Origin: Rhodoblastus acidophilus
Lineage (GTDB): Bacteria; Pseudomonadota; Alphaproteobacteria; Rhizobiales; Beijerinckiaceae
Reading direction: 5' to 3'
Length of the DNA: 64,000 nucleotides
Assembly (NCBI RefSeq): GCF_025961575.1
Contig: NZ_JAOQNX010000001.1
Location: 208,336 to 272,335 of the forward strand
The notes beneath the pieces were generated by a model. It was not told the DNA's origin, searched no databases, and was given only the letters and a program-made list of their open reading frames with translations. Shown piece by piece: positions 9,609 through 20,431 of the stretch. The first letter of the stretch is position 1. Every line of letters begins with the position of its first letter. Position numbers and translations under genes: made by a program.

Positions 9609-9986
9609 TCATTCCTCGACGGGCGCATCGCCATTGATCCTGGCGATCAATGTCGGTGAGGGTTTGAAGGTGAGGACGCGGCGCGCCGTGATCTTGGCCT
9701 CGACGCCAGTGCGGGGGTTGCGGCCGACGCGCTCGCGCTTGGCGCGAAGCGTGAAGGCGCCAAAGGCGCGAATCTTGACCGGATCGTTCTGCACCAAGGC
9801 GCCGACGATTTCCTCGAGCGTCATTTCAAAGAGCTCGCGCGCCTGCGCGCGAGACAGCGTCGGGCAGGCGTTGTAGACGGCGTCGAGCAGTTCGACGCGC
9901 GTGATGGTTCTGGATTCCGGCGCCTGCGTCGCGCCGAGGGAGTCCCGCACGGCGGACAATTTCTTGGAATGATATTGCTGGTCCAT
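9609..9986 (-). CDS. ihfA: Integration host factor subunit alpha
   Basis: A DNA-bending HU/IHF family protein of 125 residues. From residue 27 it reads TITRVELLDAVYNACPTLSR, then the IHF-alpha signature KIRAFGAFTLRAKRERVGRN and the DNA-contacting arm RNPRTGVEAKITARRVLTFK. It carries a 25-residue N-terminal extension not seen in most IHF-alpha chains. GGAGGG precedes ATG 9986. It is convergent with the upstream glycosyltransferase (7 bases apart) and monocistronic as seen here. Confidence 0.9.
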   Translation of the reverse strand: MDQQYHSKKLSAVRDSLGATQAPESRTITRVELLDAVYNACPTLSRAQARELFEMTLEEIVGALVQNDPVKIRAFGAFTLRAKRERVGRNPRTGVEAKITARRVLTFKPSPTLIARINGDAPVEE

Positions 9987-10180
9987 ATTTCCCTCCGGCC
10001 TGGACGGTGACGGCGTCCCTTCCGGTTGTCGTTGGCGAAGCGCCTAACAATTCTGTTCGTTATTCCGCTCAAGCCTCGCGCGAAAGTGGCGTTGGTCATG
10101 TGTGTTAAATGACCAAGGTCAAGCCCGCCCGCTGCTAAAGCATGACATTGTCCGCAAAAATCAAAGATTTCAAGAGACCA

Positions 10181-10210
10181 AATAAAAAGGCCGCCCGGAG
10201 GGGCGGCCTT
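10181..10210 (-). terminator. Terminator of groES-groEL
   Basis: Stem AAGGCCGCCC (10187-10196) and GGGCGGCCTT (10201-10210) with a 4-base loop. On the minus strand it is followed by TTTTTATT (10188-10181), right after the groEL stop at 10237. Confidence 0.85.
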
Positions 10211-10236
10211 CCAATCGTAAAGATGTGAACGATGGA

Positions 10237-11904
<1,668 letters not shown>

Positions 11905-11958
11905 TCAGCCGGCCAGACATCGCAAGGGATGTTCGCCGGGCTGAAATCACCGGTGATT

Positions 11959-12246
11959 TCAGGCGATCACGCCGAGGATGTCGGATTCTTTCATGATCAG
12001 GAGGTCCTGACCGTCGACCTTGACTTCGGTGCCGGACCACTTACCGAACAGCACGCGGTCGCCGGCCTTGACGTCGAGGGGGGCGAGCTTGCCGGACTCG
12101 TCACGCGCGCCGGGGCCGACGGCGACCACTTCGCCTTCCTGCGGCTTTTCCTTGGCGGTGTCCGGGATGATGATGCCACCCTTGGTCTTCTCTTCGCCTT
12201 CAAGGCGCTTGACGACGACACGGTCGTGGAGGGGACGGAAGGCCAT
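11959..12246 (-). CDS. groES: 10 kDa co-chaperonin GroES
   Basis: A 95-residue lid of the chaperonin. [20 protein letters not shown] and the mobile loop with [20 protein letters not shown] are canonical. First gene of groES-groEL, with promoter and CIRCE in the 64-132 bases upstream. Confidence 0.99.
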   Translation of the reverse strand: MAFRPLHDRVVVKRLEGEEKTKGGIIIPDTAKEKPQEGEVVAVGPGARDESGKLAPLDVKAGDRVLFGKWSGTEVKVDGQDLLIMKESDILGVIA

Positions 12247-12309
12247 GTTTATGTCCTTATCTTTGGTTGCAATCCGCCGGCTCGCAGCCGGGGTGAATGG
12301 GAGGGCTTG

Positions 12310-12336
12310 TTAGCACTCAAGTCAAACGAGTGCTAA
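12310..12336 (-). promoter_or_regulatory. CIRCE element (HrcA operator)
   Basis: TTAGCACTC (12310-12318), nine bases, then GAGTGCTAA (12328-12336): a perfect 9-9-9 inverted repeat identical to the CIRCE consensus, 63 bases before groES. Confidence 0.98.
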
Positions 12337-12348
12337 CAAGCTGCTGTC

Positions 12349-12378
12349 TAGATAGGGACGGGCCTGCGACGAGTCAAG
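12349..12378 (-). promoter_or_regulatory. groES-groEL promoter (RpoD- or RpoH-like)
   Basis: On the minus strand CTTGAC (12378-12373) and TATCTA (12354-12349) are 18 bases apart; the extended -10 CCTATCT resembles the alphaproteobacterial RpoH consensus as well as RpoD. The CIRCE begins just downstream, where HrcA would block initiation. Confidence 0.65.
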
Positions 12379-12451
12379 GCTGAGGCGCGGCGCTTTTTTT
12401 GACAGGCTGCAGCTTTTCTCGCATGAGTTAATCAAAGCGAGGGAGTAAATC

Positions 12452-13555
12452 GTGGCCGCCGAGCCGATAGAGGACAAACAGGGCATTTTCGCGGCCCATC
12501 AGATCGCAGCGCTGGCGCAGAACGGCGCGATCCGCGCCAAACCGTTCGCCACGGACCAGATCCAGCCGGCGAGCCTCGACCTGCGCCTGGGACGCCGCGC
12601 GTTCCGCATGCGCGCCTCGTTCCTGCCGGGAGGGCGCAGCCTAGACGAGGCCATCAAGCGCCACGCCCTGCACGAGATCGATTTGAGCGCCGGCGCCGTG
12701 CTCGAAACCAATTGCGTCTATCTGGCGGAACTGTCGGAGGGCCTGGCGCTGCCGAAAGACATTTCCGCCGCCGCCAACCCGAAAAGTTCGACCGGCCGCA
12801 TCGACGTTTTCACGCGCGTGATCGCCGACCGCGCCCGCGCCTTCGACACCATCGAAGCCGGCTATCACGGGCCGCTGTTCGCCGAGATTTCGCCGCGCAC
12901 CTTTCCGATCCTGGCGCGCGAGGGCTCGCGTCTATCGCAGATCCGCTTTCGCCGCGGCCATACAAAATTGGACGGCGCCGGCCACGCCGCACTGCACGCC
13001 CGGGAAAAACTGGTGTCCAACGCCAATCCGGTCTTTGACGGCGGCATTCCCGTCTCCATCGACCTCTCCGGGTTCGAGGACGGTCTCATCGGCTATCGCG
13101 CCAAGCGTCACACCGGCCTGATCGACGTCGACAAACCCGCCTCTTGCGACGCCGCCGATTTCTGGGAGCCGATTTTTTCCCGCGGCGGCGGCGAACTGGT
13201 CCTGGACCCCGGCGAATTCTACATCCTCGCCTCCAAAGAGGCGGTGCGCGTGCCCCCGGATTATGCGGCGGAAATGACGCCCTTCGACCCGCTGGTGGGC
13301 GAGTTCCGCGTCCATTACGCCGGCTTTTTCGACCCCGGTTTTGGCGCGGAGGAAGCCGGCGGCGCCGGCGCCCGCGCGGTGCTGGAAGTGCGCTCGCACG
13401 ACGTGCCCTTCATCCTGGAGGACGGGCAGGCGGTGGGCTGGCTGGTCTATGAAAAAATGGCGGAGAGGCCGCACGACCTCTATGGCGCCGGCCTTGGCTC
13501 GAATTATCAGGCGCAGGGCCTGAAACTTTCAAAACATTTTCGCGCGCCCCGTTGA
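12452..13555 (+). CDS. dcd: 2'-deoxycytidine 5'-triphosphate deaminase, long alphaproteobacterial form
   Basis: A 367-residue protein of the long Dcd class, two dUTPase/Dcd-fold repeats, which makes dUTP from dCTP for thymidylate synthesis. Near residue 44, TDQIQPASLDLRLGRRAF, and near 110, NPKSSTGRIDVFTRVIADR, match the substrate-binding strands. The second half repeats the fold (DFWEPIFSRGGGELVLDPG, then GWLVYEKMAERP). Ordinary bacterial Dcd has about 190 residues, so this is a duplicated chain. GTG 12452 is preceded by GAGGGA. Divergent from groES. Confidence 0.85.
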   Translation: MAAEPIEDKQGIFAAHQIAALAQNGAIRAKPFATDQIQPASLDLRLGRRAFRMRASFLPGGRSLDEAIKRHALHEIDLSAGAVLETNCVYLAELSEGLALPKDISAAANPKSSTGRIDVFTRVIADRARAFDTIEAGYHGPLFAEISPRTFPILAREGSRLSQIRFRRGHTKLDGAGHAALHAREKLVSNANPVFDGGIPVSIDLSGFEDGLIGYRAKRHTGLIDVDKPASCDAADFWEPIFSRGGGELVLDPGEFYILASKEAVRVPPDYAAEMTPFDPLVGEFRVHYAGFFDPGFGAEEAGGAGARAVLEVRSHDVPFILEDGQAVGWLVYEKMAERPHDLYGAGLGSNYQAQGLKLSKHFRAPR

Positions 13556-13590
13556 AGGCGGCAGCGCGGCGGGTTAAGAGTTTCAGGAGC

Positions 13591-13665
13591 GCGGGCGTAG
13601 TTCAGTGGTAGAACGACAGCTTCCCAAGCTGTATGTCGTGGGTTCGATTCCCATCGCCCGCTCCA
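13591..13665 (+). tRNA. tRNA-Gly(CCC)
   Basis: Acceptor GCGGGCG pairs with CGCCCGC (13655-13661), with discriminator T and encoded CCA. The anticodon stem ACAGC/GCTGT encloses TTCCCAA, giving anticodon CCC. The T-loop is GGTTCGATTCC. The 3' end of a protease gene on the other strand runs 64 bases into it. Confidence 0.97.
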
Positions 13666-14399
13666 ATTCGCGACAAAATGCGCAGGACCGCTGCGAAAAA
13701 ACGCTGAACGGCTCCGCTCGCACGCCCCGTCTGACTGTCGCCTGATGGAATCAGCGCGTCGACGACGCCGGAGCCCGCCTCCACCAATTGCCGCGCGGTC
13801 ACCCAGACATCACGGTTTTCGATTTTCGTCCGCATGTCGCGGAGCCAGAGGGTGTTCACCCGCGGCTGGGCAAAATCGGTCTCGTAAAAATTGTTGGTGA
13901 CGACCGTCGCAATCCATTTGCTGGCGACCGCCGCGTCGGCGTTCTTCATGCTCTCGCGCCCTTTGGGAAGGTTGAGCTGCGCCTCATGGAACATGAAATG
14001 CGCGCCCGGATCGGCCGTGCGTCTGGCGCCCATCAGAAAAATCGGCACGCACATCGAGGCGCAGGCGGCGCCTTTCTCAACCCTTGTGTCTATGGCGCGT
14101 CCCCGGGCGGCCTCGCGGATCGCCGCCATCACCTCGCGCCCATGTGCGATGGAGCCGCCCGGAGAGTTCAAGGAAATCACCAGGCGGCGCGGATCGGATC
14201 GGACGCTTTTGATCGCCGTGGCGATGGTGTCGCGCATCGGCGAAGCGATCGGGCCGCTCCAGGAGAGCACGATGCGCTCTGCATCCGCGCTCACGGTCAA
14301 TTGCTGGGCGTCGGGCCGAACCGACGCGGAAGGCGCCAGCACAGCCTTGGCGATGACAAAGGCCCCGCACATCATGCCCAAAGACTTCACAACCGACAT
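13602..14399 (-). CDS. ClpP/SDH-fold serine protease-like exported protein
   Basis: A 265-residue ClpP/crotonase-fold protein. The N-terminus has a hydrophobic segment (SLGMMCGAFVIAKAVLA) that would send it to, or anchor it at, the periplasmic side. ISLNSPGGSIAHGREVM gives the oxyanion loop, CASMCVPIFLMGARR (Ser near residue 116) the likely nucleophile, and HFMFHEAQ the likely His. These fit a periplasmic ClpP-like protease; substrate unknown. The last about 22 codons (ending GKLSFYH) are read from the antisense strand of tRNA-Gly and are not family-conserved, so the functional gene probably once ended earlier. It follows a membrane-protein gene (gap 26 bases) in the same direction. Confidence 0.75.
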   Translation of the reverse strand: MSVVKSLGMMCGAFVIAKAVLAPSASVRPDAQQLTVSADAERIVLSWSGPIASPMRDTIATAIKSVRSDPRRLVISLNSPGGSIAHGREVMAAIREAARGRAIDTRVEKGAACASMCVPIFLMGARRTADPGAHFMFHEAQLNLPKGRESMKNADAAVASKWIATVVTNNFYETDFAQPRVNTLWLRDMRTKIENRDVWVTARQLVEAGSGVVDALIPSGDSQTGRASGAVQRFFAAVLRILSRIGAGDGNRTHDIQLGKLSFYH

Positions 14400-14425
14400 G
14401 GCCGCCGCCTCCTCAAAGGACCGTG

Positions 14426-15079
14426 TCAGGCGGCGGCGCGAGGAGGCGGCGCCGCGTTCATCCGCGCCTGCAGCTCTTCAAGACCCGCGATCAACGCGCG
14501 ATCGGCCGCGCCGCCTTTATATTGCCCCTTCAAGAGCGCATTCAGACCAACGAAGAAGGTCGCGAGCAAGCCGAACACCATGGCCACGAAGGTCAGCGTC
14601 CGGTTGAAGAGCTGCGTCTCAGCCGCATAGGCGATGCTCACCTGCGAAGGATTGGCCGCCGAGCGCACGGGAACCATCGCTTCGCCGCCGCCGCCGGCAA
14701 AAGCCATCATGAAGCTGACGTCGATCGGCGCCGCATTGGGTTCGGCCAGCGACTTCAGCATGGCGTTGCAGGTCGTGAGGATGAACTGGTGACGCGTGCA
14801 TTTGCCGTCCGTCGCCGTCAAATCATAGGCGGGCCGCCACGTGTGCGCCAGCCGGTAATCGCGCAGGATGTCGCCGCCATAGGGGAGAACCAACCACCAC
14901 AGCAAACCCGCCGCCGCAACCATCATCATGGCGAAGCTGACAGAACTGATATTCGACCAGAAGGGCAATTTGCCGGTCGACACAACCTCGGCCGCCGTCG
15001 CAAGATCCACCGGATTTTCAACCGGCCGGCTATAGGCCGCCGTGGTGTTGGCAGGTTTGCGCTTGCCAAATTCAACCAT
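14426..15079 (-). CDS. Hypothetical membrane protein, two transmembrane segments
   Basis: A 217-residue protein from ATG 15079, preceded by GGAG at 6 bases. Two hydrophobic segments are visible: FAMMMVAAAGLLWWLVLPY (about 48-67) and LTFVAMVFGLLATFFVGLNA (about 160-180). Between them is a probable periplasmic loop of about 90 residues with two Cys (GKCTRH, TTCNAML) that could form a disulphide. No family is recognised. It is upstream of the ClpP-like gene in the same direction and may act with it; that is inference. Confidence 0.7.
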   Translation of the reverse strand: MVEFGKRKPANTTAAYSRPVENPVDLATAAEVVSTGKLPFWSNISSVSFAMMMVAAAGLLWWLVLPYGGDILRDYRLAHTWRPAYDLTATDGKCTRHQFILTTCNAMLKSLAEPNAAPIDVSFMMAFAGGGGEAMVPVRSAANPSQVSIAYAAETQLFNRTLTFVAMVFGLLATFFVGLNALLKGQYKGGAADRALIAGLEELQARMNAAPPPRAAA

Positions 15080-15345
15080 GACATACTCCAAAACAAAACC
15101 AATAATTACGCAACGTAAAAACGCGCAGCCGAAGAATTCGTAAACAGACGCTATCCACTCATCCTTTGGTGAATTGGCAGTAAAGCGGATTTCCTCAATG
15201 TCATCGATCCCTGTTCAAGTGGCTTGGGTCGCGAACGTGGGACGGCGCATTGGCTCATTGTCGCGAGGCGCCGCGCGCAAAGTCGGTTGAAATCCGCGCA
15301 AGCGCTGCTATCTCCTTGTCATTCTCAAGCCATCGCGGGGGCCCG

Positions 15346-15564
15346 ATGCCGATCTACGGCTATGAATGCAAGAAGTGCGGTTCGACGTTCCAGACTCTGG
15401 TGCGTTCAGGCGAAACGCCGGAATGCCCGTCCTGCGGCGCGGTCGAGCTTGAACAGCAATTGTCGCTGATCGCCTCGCCGGCCAAGGGCGGCGAAGACTC
15501 GCCGCCGATGTGCTCGCCCGGTCCCGGCGGCGGCTGCGCCGGCTGTCCCGCCATGATGGGGTGA
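15346..15564 (+). CDS. FmdB-family zinc-ribbon protein
   Basis: A 72-residue protein with a CxxC pair CKKCGS near residue 9 and a second, CPSCGA, near 29, the layout of the FmdB regulatory-protein zinc ribbon. The tail is Gly/Cys-rich (GGGCAGCPAMMG). Function of FmdB-type proteins is poorly known. It ends 2 bases before the next gene, so the two are cotranscribed. Confidence 0.88.
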   Translation: MPIYGYECKKCGSTFQTLVRSGETPECPSCGAVELEQQLSLIASPAKGGEDSPPMCSPGPGGGCAGCPAMMG

Positions 15565-15566
15565 GC

Positions 15567-16211
15567 ATGGGCCGGGCGCTCGCCATCCTGCTTGGTGGAG
15601 CGCTCAACGGCGCGCTGGTGGTTTACGCGAGAGGTTTTGCGGCCTTCGCAATGATCCCCGCGCTTTCCGGCCTCGCGCTTGCCTATGTCGCGCTGACCGT
15701 CGCGGCCCTCTTCGTCGGCGGCAATCTGAGCTCCGGCGAACGCGAGGACCGCAAAAACCGCTGGGTGCTGCCGGTCTTCGCCGTGCTTGGCCTCGCCATC
15801 GCGGTCATTCCAGCCTTCGACGATGCGCACGACATCTCCACCTTCGGCGGCGATGGACTGCGCCGGTTCGGCGTCACGCTTTTCGCGCTGGGCGGCGTCC
15901 TGCGGCTATGGCCGGTCGCGGTCCTCGGACATCGGTTCAGCGGCCTCGTCGCCATCCAACCAAACCACCGGCTGCAAACGAGCGGCGTTTACAGTCTGAT
16001 CCGCCACCCCTCCTACCTCGGCCTGCTCGTCAGCTCGCTCGGCTGGGCGCTGGCCTTTCGCTCCAGCATCGGCGTCGTGCTGGTCGGACTGCTGCTCATT
16101 CCCTTGCTTGCACGCATCAAGGCCGAGGAGAACCTGCTCGCTTCGGAATTTGGCGCCGAATATGACGCGTTTCGCGCGCGGACATGGCGGATGATCCCCG
16201 GCCTCTGGTGA
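15567..16211 (+). CDS. ICMT-like membrane methyltransferase (isoprenylcysteine carboxyl methyltransferase family)
   Basis: A 214-residue integral membrane protein with about six hydrophobic stretches and a C-terminal cofactor-binding region: GVYSLIRHPSYLGLLV followed by RIKAEENLLASEFGAEYDAF, the RHP-x-Y and EE signature of ICMT/PEMT family SAM-dependent methyltransferases. The substrate is unknown in bacteria. ATG 15567 is chosen because it follows the zinc-ribbon stop directly; an upstream in-frame start would overlap that gene. Confidence 0.85.
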   Translation: MGRALAILLGGALNGALVVYARGFAAFAMIPALSGLALAYVALTVAALFVGGNLSSGEREDRKNRWVLPVFAVLGLAIAVIPAFDDAHDISTFGGDGLRRFGVTLFALGGVLRLWPVAVLGHRFSGLVAIQPNHRLQTSGVYSLIRHPSYLGLLVSSLGWALAFRSSIGVVLVGLLLIPLLARIKAEENLLASEFGAEYDAFRARTWRMIPGLW

Positions 16212-16242
16212 AACAAGATTCACTCCAACTCAGGATAGTCTC

Positions 16243-16992
16243 ATGAAAACCCTGTTGGTCACCGGCGCGACGTCCGGTTTCGGCGAGGCCATTGCGCGGC
16301 GATCCATCCGCGATGGGCATCGCGTCATCGGCACGGGACGCCGCGTCGAGCGCCTCGAAAAACTGGCGGTCGAGTTGGGACCGAAATTTTTGGCGCGCCG
16401 CCTCGACATGATGGACACGGCCGCCATCGCCGAATTTCCGGACGCGCTCCCGGCAGACTGGCGCCAGATCGACGTTCTCGTGAACAATGCCGGCCTCGCG
16501 CTCGGACTGGCCCCAGGCTGGGAGGCCGACTTGAAACAATGGGACCAGATGATCGCCACCAACATCACGGGCCTCGCGCATATGACCCGCGCGATCCTGC
16601 CGCAGATGGTGGCGCGCAATGACGGGCTGATCGTCAATATGGGGTCTGTGGCCGCCAATTACGCTTATGCCGGCGGCCACGCCTATGGCGGCACCAAGGC
16701 CTTCGTGCGCCAGTTCACCCAGCACCTGCGCACCGACCTCGTCGGCTATAATGTCCGCGTCACCGACCTGGAACCGGGCATGGTCGACGGTTCCGAATTC
16801 TCTGTTGTGCGTTTCGGCGGCGACAAGGAGAAGGCCGCCGCGGTCTATGAGGGCACGCAATCGCTGACGCCGGACGATATCGCCGAGGTCGTGGCTTGGC
16901 TGGTCGCCCTGCCCCCGCACGTCAACATCAATCACATGGAGCTGATGCCGACCTGCCAGGCCGGCGGCGGCTTTGCCGTGAAGCGCAGATAA
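16243..16992 (+). CDS. Short-chain dehydrogenase, YdfG-like
   Basis: A 249-residue SDR. TGATSGFGEAIARR binds NAD(P), NNAG follows near residue 84, the catalytic Ser is in GSVAANYAYAGG, and Y-x3-K is YGGTK. The C-terminal HVNINHMELMPTCQA matches the YdfG (3-hydroxy acid/serine dehydrogenase) group. Arginine after the glycine motif (GTGRRVERL) points to NADPH. AGGAT ribosome site precedes ATG 16243. Confidence 0.9.
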   Translation: MKTLLVTGATSGFGEAIARRSIRDGHRVIGTGRRVERLEKLAVELGPKFLARRLDMMDTAAIAEFPDALPADWRQIDVLVNNAGLALGLAPGWEADLKQWDQMIATNITGLAHMTRAILPQMVARNDGLIVNMGSVAANYAYAGGHAYGGTKAFVRQFTQHLRTDLVGYNVRVTDLEPGMVDGSEFSVVRFGGDKEKAAAVYEGTQSLTPDDIAEVVAWLVALPPHVNINHMELMPTCQAGGGFAVKRR

Positions 16993-17002
16993 AAGCAGAT
17001 AA

Positions 17003-17039
17003 AAAAGGGGCCGCTCGCGAACGCAGAGCGGCCCTTTTC
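17003..17039. terminator. Bidirectional terminator between the SDR gene and trxA
   Basis: An A-flanked stem with arms around GGCCGCTC (17009-17016) and GAGCGGCC (17026-17033), bordered by an A run on the left and a T run on the right, lies between the convergent genes and could serve both. Confidence 0.8.
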
Positions 17040-17053
17040 AAAGCAGTGAAACC

Positions 17054-17374
17054 TCAGAGCCCGGCGCTGATCCATTTGGCGAGTTCGCCCTTGGGCGCGG
17101 CGCCGACCTTCTGCGAGGCGACCTTGCCGCCCTTGAACAGCATCAGGGTGGGAATCGAGCGGATGCCGAGCTTGCCGGCAATGCCAGGGTTTTCGTCGAC
17201 ATTGACCTTGGCGATCTTGACCTTGCCGGCATATTCCTTGGCGAGGTCTTCGAGCGACGGCCCGATCATCTTGCAGGGGCCGCACCATTCCGCCCAGAAA
17301 TCCACCACCACCGGCTCTGCAGCTTGCAAAACGTCGGATTCAAAGGTGGCGTCGGTGACTTTGACAGTCGACAT
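17054..17374 (-). CDS. trxA: Thioredoxin
   Basis: A 106-residue protein-disulphide reductase. [20 protein letters not shown] holds the WCGPCK active site, and [14 protein letters not shown] the cis-Pro. It ends in a normal length. It provides electrons for ribonucleotide reductase, methionine sulphoxide reductase and others. Monocistronic. Confidence 0.97.
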   Translation of the reverse strand: MSTVKVTDATFESDVLQAAEPVVVDFWAEWCGPCKMIGPSLEDLAKEYAGKVKIAKVNVDENPGIAGKLGIRSIPTLMLFKGGKVASQKVGAAPKGELAKWISAGL

Positions 17375-17503
17375 GGGAACCTCGCTGGGGGGAGAAGGCG
17401 CGAATCTTGAACGCGTCCGGTTGCAAGGAAAGTAGGAGTGGAGGGGGGTGGCGTCAAGGCGCGGCTTGTCCCGGAAGGGTTTCCACGCATTGACGAAATT
17501 TCG

Positions 17504-19528
17504 CTAAAATACCCCTTTGGTCAGGAATTTTCGCGGCTTGGCGTAGCCTCGGCCCCGGGGCGGGCCGCCATCTTTTCCGCCGGTCCCCGCCGGCTGCCAG
17601 TTCGGCACCAGCTGATGCTTTCCAGGGCCGATCAGGTCGGCGCGGCCCATGTTACGCAAAGCCTCGCGCAGCATCGGCCAGTTTTCGGGATCGTGATAAC
17701 GCAAGAACGCCTTGTGCAGCCGACGCTGCCGCAACCCCTTGATCGCCTCCACCCGCTCCGAAATGCCGCGCCGCACCGGTTTGAGCGGATTGAAGCCGGA
17801 ATGATACATGGCGGTCGAGATCGCCATGGGCGCGGGCAGAAACGTCTGGACCTGATCGGCGCGGTATTTGTTGCGCTTCAGCCAGAGGGCGAGCTGCATC
17901 ATGTCTTTGTCGCTGGTGCCGGGATGCGCCGCGATGAAATAGGGGATGAGAAAATACTCTTTGCGCGCCTCGCGCGCCGCCCGGTCGAACAGCTCTTTGA
18001 AGCGGTCGTAAGCGCCAATGCCCGGCTTCATCATTTTGGAAAGCGGGCCTTTTTCGGTGTGCTCCGGCGCGATTTTCAGATAGCCGCCGACGTGATGGGT
18101 GACGAGTTCCTTCACATATTCAGGGCTTTTCACCGCGAGATCGTAGCGCACGCCCGAGGCCACCATCACCTTCTTGACGCCCTTGACCTCGCGCGCCTTG
18201 CGATAGAGCTGGATCAGCGCGTCATGGCTGGTGTTGAGGTTCTTGCAGATGTCGGGATAGACGCAGGACAGTCGCCGGCACACACTCTCCGCCTGCTTGT
18301 CGCTGCAGGCCACGCGATACATGTTGGCCGTGGGGCCGCCGACATCCGAAATAATGCCGGTAAAGCCTTCGCCCTTGTCCCTGATCTCCTCGATCTCGCG
18401 CAGAATCGATTCTTCCGAGCGGCTCTGGATGATGCGCCCCTCATGCTCGGTGATGGAGCAGAACGAGCAGCCGCCGAAACAGCCGCGCATGATGGTCACG
18501 GAATGGCGGATCATCTCCCAGGCCGGGATTTTGCGACCCTCATAGGCGGGATGCGGCGCGCGCGCAAAAGGCAGGCCGTAAACCGCGTCCATTTCCGGCG
18601 TGGTCAGCGGAATGGGCGGCGGCGTCAGCCAGACTTCCTTGTCGCCGTGCTTTTGAATGAGCGGGCGGGCGTTGCCGGGATTGCTCTCTCGGTGCAGCAC
18701 CCGCGACGTGCGGGCGTAAGCCTCCTGGTCGGCGCTGACGAATTCAAAGGAGGGCAGGCGCACCACCACTTTTTCGCCCTTGACGTGAATCCCCTCGTCG
18801 CCGTCGAGATCATCGGCCGGCGCCTCCGTCCAGCCTTCGGGCGTGGCCGAGCGCAAAAAGCCGAGGCCGCGAATGTCGGAAAAATCCTGATCCAGACCTT
18901 TTTTAGCGATGCGATGTGCAACTTCGACCAGTGCGCGCTCGGCATTGCCGAACAGCAGCAAATCCGCCTTGGAATCCATCAGGATAGAGCGGCGCACCTT
19001 GTCGGACCAATAATCGTAATGGGCGATGCGGCGCAGCGACGCCTCGATGCCGCCAATGACGATTGGAACTTTGGGAAAAGCCTCGCGGCAGCGCTGGGCG
19101 TAGACGACGACCGAGCGATCCGGCCGTTTGCCGCCCTCCCCGCCCGCCGTGTAATGGTCATCGCGGCGGATTTTTTTATCCGACGTGTAGCGGTTGACCA
19201 TGGAATCCATATTGCCGGCGGTCACGCCCCAGAACAGGTTTGGCTTTCCCAGAATTTTGAAGGCGTCGGCGCTGCTCCAGTCGGGCTGCGAGATCATGCC
19301 GACCCGGAACCCCTGGGCCTCCAGCACCCGACCGACAATGGCCATGCCGAAACTGGGATGGTCGATATAGGCATCGCCGGTGACCACGATGATGTCGCAG
19401 GAATCCCACCCCAGCGCGTCCATTTCCGCGCGCGACATGGGCAGGAAGGGCGCGACGCCGAAACGATGCGCCCAATATTTGCGATAGGAGAACAGCGGCT
19501 TGGCCGCTTCTTGCGCGATGGATGCCAT
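17504..19528 (-). CDS. YgiQ-family radical SAM protein
   Basis: A 674-residue protein. The start [20 protein letters not shown] and [20 protein letters not shown] match YgiQ. The radical SAM cluster is [17 protein letters not shown] near residue 365, with CxxxCxxC spacing. The precise reaction is not known. A TTG at 19564 would add 12 residues. ATG 19528 is preferred since family members begin at this point. 51 bases separate it from the epimerase gene upstream. Confidence 0.92.
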   Translation of the reverse strand: MASIAQEAAKPLFSYRKYWAHRFGVAPFLPMSRAEMDALGWDSCDIIVVTGDAYIDHPSFGMAIVGRVLEAQGFRVGMISQPDWSSADAFKILGKPNLFWGVTAGNMDSMVNRYTSDKKIRRDDHYTAGGEGGKRPDRSVVVYAQRCREAFPKVPIVIGGIEASLRRIAHYDYWSDKVRRSILMDSKADLLLFGNAERALVEVAHRIAKKGLDQDFSDIRGLGFLRSATPEGWTEAPADDLDGDEGIHVKGEKVVVRLPSFEFVSADQEAYARTSRVLHRESNPGNARPLIQKHGDKEVWLTPPPIPLTTPEMDAVYGLPFARAPHPAYEGRKIPAWEMIRHSVTIMRGCFGGCSFCSITEHEGRIIQSRSEESILREIEEIRDKGEGFTGIISDVGGPTANMYRVACSDKQAESVCRRLSCVYPDICKNLNTSHDALIQLYRKAREVKGVKKVMVASGVRYDLAVKSPEYVKELVTHHVGGYLKIAPEHTEKGPLSKMMKPGIGAYDRFKELFDRAAREARKEYFLIPYFIAAHPGTSDKDMMQLALWLKRNKYRADQVQTFLPAPMAISTAMYHSGFNPLKPVRRGISERVEAIKGLRQRRLHKAFLRYHDPENWPMLREALRNMGRADLIGPGKHQLVPNWQPAGTGGKDGGPPRGRGYAKPRKFLTKGVF

Positions 19529-19579
19529 GAGACGGTTTGTCGCGCGTTCGGGTAAGGGCGTCAATCGCGCCGTTCGGGC

Positions 19580-20431
19580 CTAAGCCAGAGCGCCAATACC
19601 CTCGCGATAGGTGGGAAACTTGGGCGTGACCTCAAGAACCTCACGCATCCTCTTGTTCGCCACCCGCTTGTTCTCGCCATAAAAACTCCGCGCCATCGGC
19701 GAGAGTTGTGTCGCCTCAAACACCTGTTCCGGCGGCGGAGTCACGCCCAACAATTCGGCGGCGTAAGTCACCACGTCCTGCGGCGGCGCCGGCTCGTCGT
19801 CGGTGACATTATAAACCCCGGATGGCGCGGCGCCGGCAAAACAGGCGTTGATCGCCTGCGCGATGTCGGCGACGTGGATGCGATTAAAAACCTGTCCCGG
19901 CTTGATCAGCCGTTTTGCGGTTCCGTCGCGCAACTTTTCGATCACGCTGCGGCCCGGCCCGTAAATCCCGGAAAGGCGCAGCACATAAACATTTTTGTGC
20001 GCCCGCTCGCCCAGCGCGAGCCAGTCCCGCTCCACCGCCACCCGCCAGCGGGTGCGGTCGTTGGAGGGGCGCAGTTCCGAGGTCTCATCGATCCAGGCGC
20101 CCTGGTGGTCGCCATACACGCCAATGGTCGAGAGATAGACGATTGTCTTCAATTTCGGCGCGGCGGCGATGTTGTCGGCGAGACGCCGCAGCACGGGATC
20201 GCCAAAAGCGTCGGGGCCGGCGCTCACCAGCAGCGCGTCGGCGTCGCCAAGCGCGTCGATCACGCGCGGGTCGATTTTTTCGGACGCGCCGTCGAACGGC
20301 AGCAGGCGAAAACGCCCTTCCGCCAAAATTTCCGGCGCGCGCTTGGTGGCGGTCACCTGCTCAAAAGCTTGAGACGCCTCGGCCGCGTAAAAACCCGCCG
20401 TGTAGCCGAGACCAAAAATCAGCAGTTTCAC
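19580..20431 (-). CDS. NAD(P)-binding epimerase/SDR (YeeZ-like)
   Basis: About 283 residues. VKLLIFGLGYTAGFYAAEA is the N-terminal dinucleotide fold, and TIVYLSTIGVYGDHQGAWID and LRLSGIYGPGRSVIEKL are typical of extended SDRs near sugar epimerases. The catalytic YxxxK is not preserved (the expected Tyr is in VYGDH), as in the YeeZ group. GTG 20431 overlaps the queG stop in GTGA, a translational coupling pattern; ATG 20443 is the alternative. Substrate unknown. Confidence 0.8.
   Translation of the reverse strand: MKLLIFGLGYTAGFYAAEASQAFEQVTATKRAPEILAEGRFRLLPFDGASEKIDPRVIDALGDADALLVSAGPDAFGDPVLRRLADNIAAAPKLKTIVYLSTIGVYGDHQGAWIDETSELRPSNDRTRWRVAVERDWLALGERAHKNVYVLRLSGIYGPGRSVIEKLRDGTAKRLIKPGQVFNRIHVADIAQAINACFAGAAPSGVYNVTDDEPAPPQDVVTYAAELLGVTPPPEQVFEATQLSPMARSFYGENKRVANKRMREVLEVTPKFPTYREGIGALA

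Noticed and set aside
15160..15240. A tRNA-like stretch (GGTGAATTGGCAG, then ATCCCTGTTCAAGT)
   Set aside because: The anticodon stem and acceptor arm do not pair, so it is at best a chance resemblance or a very decayed tRNA.
17438..19555. A long open frame antisense to the YgiQ-like gene
   Set aside because: Overlaps a clearly identified radical SAM gene over its whole length, with no independent support.
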